Source: Streptomyces sp. NBC_01476 (GTDB lineage: Bacteria; Actinomycetota; Actinomycetes; Streptomycetales; Streptomycetaceae). From it: DNA of 64,000 bases. Positions within the stretch are counted from its first letter, which is position 1; each line of letters begins with the position of its first letter. The position numbers and the translations under genes were made by a program. Positions 16,068 to 25,492 of the stretch are shown in pieces. The DNA lies in NCBI RefSeq assembly GCF_036227265.1, contig NZ_CP109446.1, positions 6,961,001-7,025,000 on the forward strand, in the 5' to 3' direction. Below the pieces are notes generated by a model that searched no databases, was not told where the DNA came from, and was given only the letters and a program-made list of their open reading frames with translations.

Positions 16068-18782
16068 ATGAGCAGTCATCCCCCGAGCCGGAGGCTCCGC
16101 GGGCGCAGGGCGCCAGGTGCGGCAGTCACGCTGGGTCTTGCGTTCGTCGTTGCGTTGCTGGCGCAGCCCACGGCACTGTCGGCCGCGACCGCCATCGCCG
16201 CGCAAGCAGCCCCTGCAGGTGCCTCCCCGCTCTCCGCGGCCGACTGGCGCCGCTATGTGGAAACCCCGTCACGGTCCGACGTCTGCCCGGTCGCTGTGGT
16301 GAGCACGTCGGGCAACGTCACGGGCGCCCGCAACCTGCTGTGCGGCGGCTCCGGCGCCGCGACACTGACGTTCGCCGACGGCGGCGCCACCCCCACGATC
16401 CTGCTCGACTACGGCCAGGAAGTCGGCGGCATCCCGTACTTCACAGTCTCCGCCAAGGCCGGATCGCCGACCCTCAAAGCGGCCTACAGCGAAGGGTTGC
16501 AGTACATGGACCCCTCCGGTGACGGCTCAGCTCCCTGGGGCGACGGTGACGGCTCCCGAACCGACTCCTATCAGGTCTCGGCCACCGGCACGATCACCAA
16601 CCGGTTCGTGCAGGGAGGCGAGCGGTACGAGCAGATCACGCTGTCCGCACCCGGCAGCCTGACGTTGCGGGCGGCGGGCATCCACTACATCGCCGACCGC
16701 ACTCAGGCCGACGGCTACCAGGGGTACTTCACCTCCAGCTCCGAGGAGCTGAACAAGATCTGGTACGACGGCGCGTACACCCTCCAGACCAACCTGACGC
16801 CGGCCCACTCTCTGCCCGGGAGCTGGGAGGTGAAGGACGGGGCGCTCGACGCCGTGGGATCGAAGATCAACGACGGTGCCGGGATCCTGAACCAGGGGTC
16901 CGCCTGGAGCGACTACACGAGCACCTTCCGCACGAAGATCCTGCGCAACCAGGCAGGGTGGTTCGTCCGTGGGCAGAGCGCCCAGGACAGCTACCTGTTC
17001 ATCCTCAACGACAGCGCCGACGCGACCGGCACCCCGAACACCTTGCAGGAGTTCGACGTGCACGCCGGCGCTTACACCAGCCTCGGCTCCGTGCCCCTGC
17101 CGACCCCCATGGACGCCGGCACGTGGCACACCGTGGCCACCACAGTGTTCGGCGCCGGCATCACGGTCTCGCTGGACGGCACGAAGATCACAACCGTCGA
17201 CACCACGGCACTGCCCTCGGACGCTGTCGCCCACCCGACCGGGACGGTCGGCTTCCGCGAGTTCGACGGCGAGGAAGCCGCGTTCAAAGACCTGAAGGTC
17301 GTCAGCAGTTCGGGCACGACGCTCTTCAAGGACGACCTGAGCGTGGACTCGGCCATCGCACGCTTCACCCCGCCCGGCTCCAACGTGCTGCCGTCCGTGC
17401 TCGACGGCGCCCGGCGCGACCGCGCGATCTGGTCCGGGGACATCAACACAGAAGGCCTGACCGACTTCTACTCGGTGGACAAACCCGAGTACATCAAGCA
17501 GTCCCTCAACGTCCTGGGCAGTCGCCAGCTCTCCAGCGGCTTCGTGCCCGGAGCCCTTGCACCAGCGGCCGTGGTGCACATCGGCTCGCCCATCCCCGGT
17601 ACCACCACGGTCTATTCGGCCTCGTACTCCATGTACTTCGTCACGGCACTGGCGAGTTACTACCTCTACACCGGTGACAGGGCCTTCGTCGACCAGGAGT
17701 GGCCGGTCGTCCAGCGCGAGCTGGCCTGGAACGCGACCCAAGTCGACTCCAACGGCCTGTTCACCACGCAGGCCGGTGTCGACGGCGCCGACTGGGACTT
17801 CTACGACGGCGACAAGGGAGGCGAGGTTTCCGCCTACAACGTCCTGTACTACAAGACACTCCTGGACGCCGCAGCCCTGGCCACGGCCGCGGGCCAGCCG
17901 TCGGCGGCCGCGCAGTACACCACGGACGCTGCGGCGCTCAAGGACCGCATCAACGCCCGCCTCTACGACGCCGGCACCGGCCTGTACAAGATCAGCGACA
18001 CCCGGACCACAGGCACGGCCCAGGACGCCAACGCCACCGCCGTCCTGTACGGGGTGGCCTCACCGTCGCAGTCCCGGACGATTCTGGCCAAACTCAAGAC
18101 GGACCTGTGGACCACCCCCTACGGCCCGCTGCCGTACTCCAAAGACACCGGATACCGCGACCTGATCAGCCCCTTCATCAGCGGATTCGAACTGCAGGCG
18201 CGACTGGCCAACGACGACACCGCGAACGCACAGGCGCTGCTGCACACCGAGTGGGGCCATATGATCGCTCCGGGGCCCGACCAGACCGGGACCATGTGGG
18301 AGAACATCGCAAGCAGCGACGGCACACCCGGCCTCGGCTCGGGCGCAAGCCTGGCCCACGGATGGTCCACCGCACCCACCTCCGCGCTGTCCGCCTACGT
18401 TCTGGGAGTCCGACCGACGACCGCCGGCTACGCGACATGGAGCATCCAGCCCCACCCCGGAGACCTCACCTGGTCGCAAGGACGCGTGCCCACCCCGCAC
18501 GGTGACATCGACGTCCGGTGGACCCAGCAGAGCGTGGCCGGACGGTTCACCGTCACCGTCACCGCCCCGCACGGCACCCGTGGCACGATCGCGGTCCCGA
18601 CCTACGGCGCGGGCGACACGGTCGTCACTGTCGATGGCAAGGTGGTGTGGCGGCACGGAGCCTTCACCGCGGGCTCCGGGATCACCGCTGCGCATGCCGC
18701 ATCCGGCTACGTCTACCTCACCGTCAGCCGGCCTGGCAGCCACACCGTCACCGCTGCGTCGAACAACGGCCCGTCGCACTAG
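16068..18782 (+). CDS. Secreted alpha-L-rhamnosidase (GH78-type six-hairpin glycosidase)
   Basis: 904 aa from ATG at 16,068. This start gives a proper signal peptide (SRRLRGRRAPG, then a hydrophobic run AAVTLGLAFVVALLAQPTA, cleavage near ALSAA); the longer frame from 15,945 would bury it. After an N-terminal beta-sandwich region, a concanavalin-like/DUF1080-type laminin-fold insert is seen at about 245-420 (GSWEVKDGALDAVGSK ... GTVGFREFDGEEAAFKDLKV). The six-hairpin catalytic domain follows (LDGARRDRAIWSGDINTEG, VDGADWDFYDGDKGG, PFISGFELQARL), then a C-terminal beta domain. It should release terminal rhamnose from plant or bacterial polysaccharides outside the cell. The LacI-type operator upstream implies sugar-controlled expression. 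The catalytic acid was not assigned. Confidence 0.85.
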   Translation: MSSHPPSRRLRGRRAPGAAVTLGLAFVVALLAQPTALSAATAIAAQAAPAGASPLSAADWRRYVETPSRSDVCPVAVVSTSGNVTGARNLLCGGSGAATLTFADGGATPTILLDYGQEVGGIPYFTVSAKAGSPTLKAAYSEGLQYMDPSGDGSAPWGDGDGSRTDSYQVSATGTITNRFVQGGERYEQITLSAPGSLTLRAAGIHYIADRTQADGYQGYFTSSSEELNKIWYDGAYTLQTNLTPAHSLPGSWEVKDGALDAVGSKINDGAGILNQGSAWSDYTSTFRTKILRNQAGWFVRGQSAQDSYLFILNDSADATGTPNTLQEFDVHAGAYTSLGSVPLPTPMDAGTWHTVATTVFGAGITVSLDGTKITTVDTTALPSDAVAHPTGTVGFREFDGEEAAFKDLKVVSSSGTTLFKDDLSVDSAIARFTPPGSNVLPSVLDGARRDRAIWSGDINTEGLTDFYSVDKPEYIKQSLNVLGSRQLSSGFVPGALAPAAVVHIGSPIPGTTTVYSASYSMYFVTALASYYLYTGDRAFVDQEWPVVQRELAWNATQVDSNGLFTTQAGVDGADWDFYDGDKGGEVSAYNVLYYKTLLDAAALATAAGQPSAAAQYTTDAAALKDRINARLYDAGTGLYKISDTRTTGTAQDANATAVLYGVASPSQSRTILAKLKTDLWTTPYGPLPYSKDTGYRDLISPFISGFELQARLANDDTANAQALLHTEWGHMIAPGPDQTGTMWENIASSDGTPGLGSGASLAHGWSTAPTSALSAYVLGVRPTTAGYATWSIQPHPGDLTWSQGRVPTPHGDIDVRWTQQSVAGRFTVTVTAPHGTRGTIAVPTYGAGDTVVTVDGKVVWRHGAFTAGSGITAAHAASGYVYLTVSRPGSHTVTAASNNGPSH

Positions 18783-18934
18783 GTACGCTGTCGAGCTCGG
18801 CGAACCGCCCGCCCCGGGATCGGGGCGGCGTCAGCCTGCGGCAGCGCGGCCGGCGTCGGCACGTTGTGGCTGCCGCCGGCCGCGAGCACCGGAATCCGGA
18901 CCGCAGGGCGCCTTTCACGGACAGCGAAGGCGGC

Positions 18935-19085
18935 CAGTGCCTCGCCGACTCGGACAACCGCTCGCCTGAGGCCCGTACCGGTGCGGCGCGCTCGCGCCAG
19001 CCGTCCTTCTCGCCGATCGTGGCACCGGTGCACAGCACGACGGAGCCGGTCAGTCTGTCAAAGACGTCCAGGGCGACTGGGCTGC
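18935..19085 (-). pseudogene. Possible alpha/beta-hydrolase (PcaD-like) fragment
   Basis: About 50 codons read SPLDVFDRLTGSVVLCTG followed by ATIGEKDGWRERAAPVRA. This recalls the segment after the nucleophile elbow in 3-oxoadipate enol-lactonases. No start, elbow or C-terminus is present. The rest of the 434-bp gap 18,783-19,216 holds nothing else that I can support. Confidence 0.3.
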
Positions 19086-19216
19086 ACCGGCAGTGCCAAC
19101 CTGCCCGTCCGCTACCTCAACCGGGGCCGCGCCGAGAACGTCTTACAAGTCCCCACCAGGAAGCCGAGCTGCCGTGCAGGGGAGCCCCCCGAGGGGTGGC
19201 GTGCCGTACTGGTGGA

Positions 19217-20923
19217 TCAGGGCAGGGCTTTGATCTGGGCCGGGGAGAGGACGCGGTCGAAGGCTTGGACGTTTTTGATGGCACCGGGGAAGAAGTCGGC
19301 GGGTTGGCCGTTGGAGGTGCCGCAACCGATGAAGAGGGGTCCGGTGGAGGTGATCAGGGGGGTGTGGTGCGGGGCGCCCTGCTGGATTCCGTTGACGTAG
19401 AGGCGTATCTGGCTGCTGGTCGCGTCGCATACGCCAGCCAGGTGGGTCCAGGTTTTTGTGGTGGGAATGGCGTGCGACAGTGCGCGGACGCCGGGGATGG
19501 AGAAGGCCCAGCGGTTGTCGTCGCCGGAGTACTGCAGGTAGAAGCTGCTGTATCTGGTGGCGTACTGGCTGACGGCGGTGCAGAAGTGGCCGGGTACGGC
19601 GGGCAGCCAGACCCATGCCGCGACGGTGAAGCTGTGGCCGGGGCCCGTGCGGAGTACCTGGGTCCGGGTGGCGATCCGGCTGATCACTCCGTCGAACACG
19701 GCGGCGCCGCCGTTGCCCGCCCGCCACCGCACACCGGTGGCGGTGCCGTTGTGCTTGCCGGTGGTATCCGCCGCCAGTGAGCCGGAGCTCTCGTCGAGCG
19801 GCCATGCGCCGACCGGTCTCGGCGCCGAGTCCGAGGACCGGGTGAGGAGGAGACCCGTGGCGGCGCCTGCCGCGGCGACCGTGGCGAGTCCCGACATCAG
19901 CAGGGTGCGGCGGGTGTGACCGGTGCGGGGAGCCTTGTCCGGTGTCTGCGGGCGCGGTGTGTCCAGCTGTGTGTCCGGATGGGCGGGAGTCTCCCGGGAG
20001 ACGGTTGCGGCGAGGGCGGTAGGTGCGCCGGGTTCGTGGCCGCGGGCGGCGGAGGGCCGGGCGCGGTGAGTGGTCGGCAGCCGGCCGGGGGATGCGGTCG
20101 GGGCCATCGGGGCTCCGCCCGTGCCCATACCCACCCAGGAGAGGATCTCGCGCGGGGTGGGTCGTGCGCCGGGAGCCTTGGCCAGGCAGTCGGCGACAAG
20201 GGCGCGCACGCCGGGATCGGTGACGGCTTGGATGTCCGGCTCGGCGTGGACCACCCGGTAGAGCAGGGCAGGCGGGGTTCCCCGGCCGAAGGGATTGCTG
20301 CCGGTCGCCGCGTAGGCCAGGACCGCGCCCAGGGCGAAGACGTCGGTGGCCGCCGTGATCTCCCCGTCGTCGACCTGTTCGGGCGCCATGAAACCCGGGG
20401 AGCCGACCAACAGCCCGGTCCTGGTGAGTGAGCCGGCCTCAAGGGTGCGGGCGATCCCGAAATCGATGACCCTCGGACCGTCCTCGGCAAGGAGCACGTT
20501 GGAGGGTTTGAGGTCGCGGTGGACCAGGCCCGCGTTGTGGATCGACAGCAGGGCCTCGGCCAGCCCGGCCGCCAGGACCAGCACCGTCGCAGGAGGCAGC
20601 GGGCCCCCGCCGTCGACCGCCTGCTGAAGTGACGGCCCGGCGATGTAGCTGGTCACCAGCCACGGCTGGGTCGCGTCAGGATCGGCGTCGATCACCGGGG
20701 CGGTGAACGCGCCGCTGACCAGACGCGCCGCCTGGACCTCCCGGCGGAACCGGGAACGGAACTCCTGCTCGCGGACCAGCTCGGCGTGCACCACCTTGAC
20801 CGCCACCTGCCGACCACCCGGCGAACGTCCGAGAAACACCCGGCCCATACCACCTGAGCCCAGGCGCTCCAGGATCTGGTACGCCCCCACGGAACGCGGG
20901 TCCTCCGGCTCCAGCGCTCCCAC
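19217..20923 (-). CDS. Membrane Ser/Thr protein kinase with extracellular LamG domain
   Basis: 568 aa from GTG at 20,923, chosen because GGGGAGGGG stands 5 nt upstream; the ATG at 21,040 would add about 39 unlikely residues. The kinase domain (about 12-265) has the glycine loop GSGGMG, AVKVV lysine, catalytic loop HRDLKPSNVLL, DFG in VIDFGIA and APEQ. A proline- and alanine-rich linker precedes one membrane segment (LLMSGLATVAAAGAATGLLL), and the outer part (about 390-568) is a LamG/concanavalin-like domain (FTVAAWVWLP, FYLQYSGDDNRWAFSI, WTHLAGVCD). The kinase should phosphorylate cytoplasmic targets in response to an extracellular glycan or protein. The LamG domain is closely similar to that of the protein at 39,216-40,322 in the secretion locus. 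Confidence 0.9.
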   Translation of the reverse strand: MGALEPEDPRSVGAYQILERLGSGGMGRVFLGRSPGGRQVAVKVVHAELVREQEFRSRFRREVQAARLVSGAFTAPVIDADPDATQPWLVTSYIAGPSLQQAVDGGGPLPPATVLVLAAGLAEALLSIHNAGLVHRDLKPSNVLLAEDGPRVIDFGIARTLEAGSLTRTGLLVGSPGFMAPEQVDDGEITAATDVFALGAVLAYAATGSNPFGRGTPPALLYRVVHAEPDIQAVTDPGVRALVADCLAKAPGARPTPREILSWVGMGTGGAPMAPTASPGRLPTTHRARPSAARGHEPGAPTALAATVSRETPAHPDTQLDTPRPQTPDKAPRTGHTRRTLLMSGLATVAAAGAATGLLLTRSSDSAPRPVGAWPLDESSGSLAADTTGKHNGTATGVRWRAGNGGAAVFDGVISRIATRTQVLRTGPGHSFTVAAWVWLPAVPGHFCTAVSQYATRYSSFYLQYSGDDNRWAFSIPGVRALSHAIPTTKTWTHLAGVCDATSSQIRLYVNGIQQGAPHHTPLITSTGPLFIGCGTSNGQPADFFPGAIKNVQAFDRVLSPAQIKALP

Positions 20924-21256
20924 AAACCCCTCCCCATGCCGTCCGCTCCGGCGGTTGCCCCGAGCACTCTCGGCACGCGGAATTCCGGCCGGCGCGGTCT
21001 TCGCGGTCACGGTCCTCTTGGCCGGTCCGCTACCTGGCACACCATGGGCGTCCCAGCAGATCCGTGAAGATCGCCGCGCCCATCATGACCACGATCAGTC
21101 TGCCACAGGGCGACCACGTCCTGTTCCGTCGCCAGCGAGCTCGAACTCCCCTGTATATCCCGGCACTACGGGAAACGGGGCGGTCGGCCGCGTGCTTCGG
21201 GTACGGCGCCGGGGAGCCCGGTGCCGTACCCGCGAAAGCCGCCGTGTCCAGTGGCG
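20924..21256. other. Leader region of the kinase gene
   Basis: 333 bp between the kinase start and the terminal stop of the relic reading frame at 21,257. It holds no gene; the kinase promoter must lie here. Confidence 0.4.
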
Positions 21257-21685
21257 TCAGCGGACTTTGAGGTCCTCGAAGCGCGGGGCGCCGCCTTCCC
21301 GGACGCGCTGCCAGGTACTGCGGTAGAGGTCGGTGGCGGGTTCGGCGGGCACGATCGCTCCGAGTACCGCGGGTCCACCCAACCGCCCGGCAGGAAGAGC
21401 CACCGACCGCGCCGGGTGCCGCGGCCACCATGTGCCGCCGGTGTGTCCCGGAAGCCGGTGGGCGAGCCAGGCGGACAGGGTGACGGCGGCGACCAGGGTG
21501 TGGACGGTGAAACCCACGGCGAGTTCGTCGACCTGGATGACACGGTGGCGGACCTCTCAGGCCAGGTCGCGGGTCAACTGCGGTTCGGCGGCCGGGTCGA
21601 GCAGTGCGGGCAGGGCCTGGCCGGGCTCCCGGGTCGTCTGCACGCTGCGCACGGTCTCCGTGAGCAGTTCTTCGGGGACGGCGGC
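21257..21685 (-). pseudogene. Detached C-terminus of the large DUF4132-partner gene
   Basis: Reading straight on in the same frame past the TGA at 21,686-21,688 gives 143 codons of normal protein sequence with one further TGA at 21,557-21,559: AAVPEELLTETVRSVQTTRE ... LTRDLA-stop-EVRHRVIQVDELAVGF ... SAWLAHRLPG ... ATDLYRSTWQRVREGG ... FEDLKVR, and then a genuine stop at 21,257. Codon use and composition match the gene upstream, and no frameshift is needed. Confidence 0.7.
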
Positions 21686-24600
21686 TCATCGGCCCACCGT
21701 GCTGTTCCACACCTCCGCCGCCCGGGCCACGTCGGGACCGTCGGTCCACAGCCTTGCCGGTTCGGCGGGCAGCAGCGCCGCCACGACGGCCCGCCGGACC
21801 TCCGGGTCCAGGTCGCTCAGCTCCTCCTTGGCCACGGCGGCGTCGGCCGCTTTCACGCCGAGCGTCTTACGGGCCCCGGGGGAGAGGAAGTTCCGCTCGT
21901 ACGTGTCCACTTGCGGCAGACCGGCGACGACCAGTCGGGCCAGGGTGGGCGTGACACCGCTGAGCCGGGCGAACTCCTCGGCCGCCGCAGGGAACCAGGG
22001 TGCCGGGCCGCGTGCGGCCAGCTCGGTGCGGAAGGCCGCGAGCCAGCCGGCCTCCCGCGCCTCGCCGACCGGCGACGAGGACTCCACGACATAAGGCGCC
22101 GGGACCTCGAAACGCCCGGCCGGGTCGTGGAACAGCGCCGTGAACCCCTGCGCACCGTACAGGCGCGTGATGGCGAGGAAGCCCCCGCCGGTAAGGCGGA
22201 GAAGCCCGGCCCACCGCGGTGTGCCGTCGGGCCGCCGGGGCAGCTCGGCGTCCAGGGCGAGCTGGAATCGGCGCCAGCGGGCGGGGTCGCCGATGGCCGC
22301 TACGCCCAACGCGTCGAATTCGCCGAGGAGTTCGCTCAGGGTGTCGCGGTGCTCCGCTTCGGTGCAGGCCGCCGCCGCCCGGAGCGCTACGGCCGCGCAG
22401 GTGTCGGCCAGGCGCGCCCAGTCGAGGTTGCTGGGCGGCAGGTCCGTTCCGTCGAGGTGGGTGCGGATGGCGGGGTCCGGCTGGGAGGTGTCCCGCAGCG
22501 CGTGACCCACCGACCGCAACTGGCGGAAGCCACTGCGCGCGTCACGGCTGTAGTTGGAGAGCACCAAGTCCGTGCCCAGGCCGTTGAGCGCGTCACGAAG
22601 TGCGTCGTCCTCGGGCCCGAGCGGCCCGGCCGACTCGACCGGCCCCATGTCCGGCTGCGCTGGGGCCGGTTGCCGGTCGAGTCGCTCGGCCACCGAGTCC
22701 AGCGCGGCCCGTTGCGCCGCGGCGAAGCGCACCACGGCGGCAATACCGGTCACCAGCGCGTCATTGCCGACCTCCGGCAGCAGCGCACGGATCCGGGCGG
22801 GCAGCTCGTCCCCGTCCGCCGCGGCGTTCTCTTCTCCGGCGGCGGCCGCCAGCAGCGCCGCCGCCGTTTCCCGGTCGATCCGGCGCAGCGCCTCGGAGCC
22901 TTGCGGGTCGCGGGGCCGCAGGAAGTGCCAATAGCGTAGCGGCGGCAGCACCAGGGTGCCCGCCGCGAACGTCCCGGGGGAGTTGTCCGTCCTGGCCACG
23001 GCCGTGCCGACCCCGTCCTGGTCGACCAGGCAGACCACGCCGGAGCCCGCTGCCCGGACGACCGCGAGCGGCCGACCGGCGGCGCCGGGGAAAACCAGCG
23101 CGTGCCTCGGCGGCTCGGACCCGGCCGGTACGGTGACCGTGTTCCCGGCCGGGTCCTCGCCGCGCAGCGAGCCGTCGGGCAGCTCCACGACCCGCCAGCC
23201 GAGCAGTCCCTCGCCGCCGGCGCCGTCCACGGGCGCCGGCAGGACCCAGCCGGACGTGAAGGAGCTTCCCGCCGGGGCGTCGCGGGTCGCGTCGGCGAGG
23301 AAGCCGGGCAAGTCCTGGCGACCGCTCCAGGCCTTGGCGGTGTCGTACGCGTACCACGTGGCGATCGCACCGTCCCGGCTGTCGCTGTCCCCCACCCAGA
23401 AGGAGGTCCCGTCGCTGCTCAGCGGCCTTTCCCCGGGCACGGTGGAATCGCCCCGGCGCACCGCACCGCTGCCGGTGGTCCGGCCGCCGCCGGGCAGCGG
23501 GAGGGTGGGGCCGCCGAGATCGCCGAGCCGGTTGACCCGAGTGCCCCGGGGGGCGCCACCTTCCATGGGCCGCAGGCGGTCGGCGGAACGGTGCCAGTAG
23601 CCGCGCAGCGCGCCGTTCGCCGCCCGGGAGCGCCAGTAGACGAGCAGTTCGCCGTTCACGTAGTGGCAGCCCGGGTCGCCCTGGCAGTCGTCCTCCGGTA
23701 TCCGCAGGTCGTGAGTGAGCACGGTGCCCTCGGCGCCGAGCACCCGGACCTGCGAGGGGCCCGAGGCGATCAGATACGGCCAGGCGTCGGCGACCACCAG
23801 GTTTCTGATGTCCCGCGCCGGTACGAGAGCCGCGGCCGCGTCCTCCCACGCGGGCCAGCCCAGCTCGTCGAGGAGCCCGGCACGAAGGGTACGCACCAGG
23901 ACCGCGGCGAGGTCGGTGCCCACGGCAGCGCGCACCCCGGCCTCGGCCACCGCCAGCGCTTCGCCCGGCAGCCGGGACAACACCCGCAGGCTGTGCGGCA
24001 GTTGCGGCAGGTCCGCGGCGGCCGTCCGGCCGGCGACCTCGCGCACCCAGTCCGCCAGCATCGGCCGTCCGCCGGGCGCCGCCGCCAGTTGGCGCAGGGT
24101 GTCCTGGCTGTAGCCGTCGGCGCCGTATCGGACGACGGGAGGGAAGCGGGCATCCGCCGCCAGCGCGACCAGATCGCGCCGGCCCTCGCTCTCGCCCTCG
24201 CCCCAGTGCGCAAGGTGGAGGAGGAGGCCCCCCGGGGGATCGGCCACCGGTATGTCCAGCGACAGCAGCAGATCCAGCAGGTCCACGTCACCGGCCGGGA
24301 CCGGCATCCTGCCGCCGGTCGTGGCGAGTTCGGCGCGCAGCGCCGCCGCCATCCGCTCCACCAGCGGATACAGCTGCGGCAGCCGGCCATCTCGCAACCG
24401 GCCGGGGTCACGGAATGCCAGGAATCGCCCGAGCCAGCCCACGGCACCGTCGGCGGGGCGCTCCCGCTCCGGCAGCGCGGTGTCCCAAAGCCCGGCGGCG
24501 GCACCGGACTTCTCCAGCAGCTCCAGCCACTGCGCCGGCAGTTCCTGTTCCTCACCCGAAGGCATCAGCTCCAGCAGCCTCGGGCGCAGCGCGGGCTCCC

Positions 24601-25492
24601 GCCGGGCCAATGCGACCAGCGCCGGAAGGTGGGCCTTCCACCAGCTCGCGCCCGCCCGCAACGTGGCGGGCAGCGCCAGGAGTTCGGCCAGATACGCCTG
24701 CTCCTGTGCCGCCGGGTCCGCGCCCGTCGCCTTCGCCAGCTTCCGCAGATCGCCGGTCATCCGCGCGGACGGCGGCAACCCGCCCGCCGTACGACGCAGG
24801 CTCAGCCGCCGGAACCTGCGGAACGCCTCCGCCGCCGGCACCCGCGCGGCCAGCTCCTTCGCGTACGAGGACAGCACCTTCACCGGCAGTGCTCCGGCCA
24901 GTGCGAATTCGAGGAACACCGCGTCGAGCCGGTCCTCGTCGACCGTCAGGCCGTTCTCCGCTTCGGACTTACGCGCTCGGGCGAACATCTGAGCCGCGTA
25001 TGCCGCGTTGCCCGCGCCGAGGAAGACCCGGCCGGCCTGTTCGTAGAAGGTCGGCAGGAAGTGCGGTACGGAGGCGGCCAGTTGCCCGGCGAGCCGGACA
25101 TAGGCGTCGAGCGCGGCCTTCGGCTTGGACTCCGCCTGCCGCGCCACGCGGTCCAGTTCCGGCAGGACGTCCAGCGCGTGGTGGCCGTCCGCCGGGTGGT
25201 GCGCCAGCACCCATTCCGGGAAGCCGAGCGACTGGCGAAGGCCGAGACCGACTTCGGCCGCCTCGCCGTCCGGCTCCAGGCCGAGGAATCCGGCCGCCAC
25301 ATCCTCCGCCGCGCCCAGTTCGGCCGCGACCAGCCGCACCACCACCCGGCCGTCAAGTCCTTGATGCCGGTAGGCACGTGCGGTGAGCGGAACCGCCTGC
25401 TCACCGGCGCCGTCCGGGTCCGGCGGCAGTACCGCCCCGGCTGCCAGCAGTTCGGCTGCCTCCGTCCGCCCGGTCTGCCGCGTGCCGCTCAT
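21686..25492 (-). CDS. Very large hypothetical protein, partner of a DUF4132 protein
   Basis: 1,268 aa from ATG at 25,492 (MSGTRQTGRTEAAELLAAGA), which overlaps the upstream stop by ATGA; a longer frame to 25,816 runs into the upstream gene and is rejected. It has no membrane segment or signal peptide. The first about 450 residues are helical and repeat-like (AGQLAASVPHFLPTFYEQAG, YAAQMFARARKSEAENG). The centre has beta-rich segments with VNGELLVYWRSR and DGTSFWVGDSDSRDG that could be propeller blades. Similar proteins accompany DUF4132 genes in Streptomyces, sometimes with MoxR/vWA partners, but the function is unknown. The frame ends at a TGA that seems premature; see the relic C-terminus at 21,257-21,685. 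Confidence 0.75.
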   Translation of the reverse strand: MSGTRQTGRTEAAELLAAGAVLPPDPDGAGEQAVPLTARAYRHQGLDGRVVVRLVAAELGAAEDVAAGFLGLEPDGEAAEVGLGLRQSLGFPEWVLAHHPADGHHALDVLPELDRVARQAESKPKAALDAYVRLAGQLAASVPHFLPTFYEQAGRVFLGAGNAAYAAQMFARARKSEAENGLTVDEDRLDAVFLEFALAGALPVKVLSSYAKELAARVPAAEAFRRFRRLSLRRTAGGLPPSARMTGDLRKLAKATGADPAAQEQAYLAELLALPATLRAGASWWKAHLPALVALARREPALRPRLLELMPSGEEQELPAQWLELLEKSGAAAGLWDTALPERERPADGAVGWLGRFLAFRDPGRLRDGRLPQLYPLVERMAAALRAELATTGGRMPVPAGDVDLLDLLLSLDIPVADPPGGLLLHLAHWGEGESEGRRDLVALAADARFPPVVRYGADGYSQDTLRQLAAAPGGRPMLADWVREVAGRTAAADLPQLPHSLRVLSRLPGEALAVAEAGVRAAVGTDLAAVLVRTLRAGLLDELGWPAWEDAAAALVPARDIRNLVVADAWPYLIASGPSQVRVLGAEGTVLTHDLRIPEDDCQGDPGCHYVNGELLVYWRSRAANGALRGYWHRSADRLRPMEGGAPRGTRVNRLGDLGGPTLPLPGGGRTTGSGAVRRGDSTVPGERPLSSDGTSFWVGDSDSRDGAIATWYAYDTAKAWSGRQDLPGFLADATRDAPAGSSFTSGWVLPAPVDGAGGEGLLGWRVVELPDGSLRGEDPAGNTVTVPAGSEPPRHALVFPGAAGRPLAVVRAAGSGVVCLVDQDGVGTAVARTDNSPGTFAAGTLVLPPLRYWHFLRPRDPQGSEALRRIDRETAAALLAAAAGEENAAADGDELPARIRALLPEVGNDALVTGIAAVVRFAAAQRAALDSVAERLDRQPAPAQPDMGPVESAGPLGPEDDALRDALNGLGTDLVLSNYSRDARSGFRQLRSVGHALRDTSQPDPAIRTHLDGTDLPPSNLDWARLADTCAAVALRAAAACTEAEHRDTLSELLGEFDALGVAAIGDPARWRRFQLALDAELPRRPDGTPRWAGLLRLTGGGFLAITRLYGAQGFTALFHDPAGRFEVPAPYVVESSSPVGEAREAGWLAAFRTELAARGPAPWFPAAAEEFARLSGVTPTLARLVVAGLPQVDTYERNFLSPGARKTLGVKAADAAVAKEELSDLDPEVRRAVVAALLPAEPARLWTDGPDVARAAEVWNSTVGR

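Noticed and set aside
21557-21688. Selenocysteine coding at the two TGA codons
   Set aside because: No recognisable hairpin directly after either codon and no selenoprotein-like context; nonsense mutation or simple readthrough is more likely.
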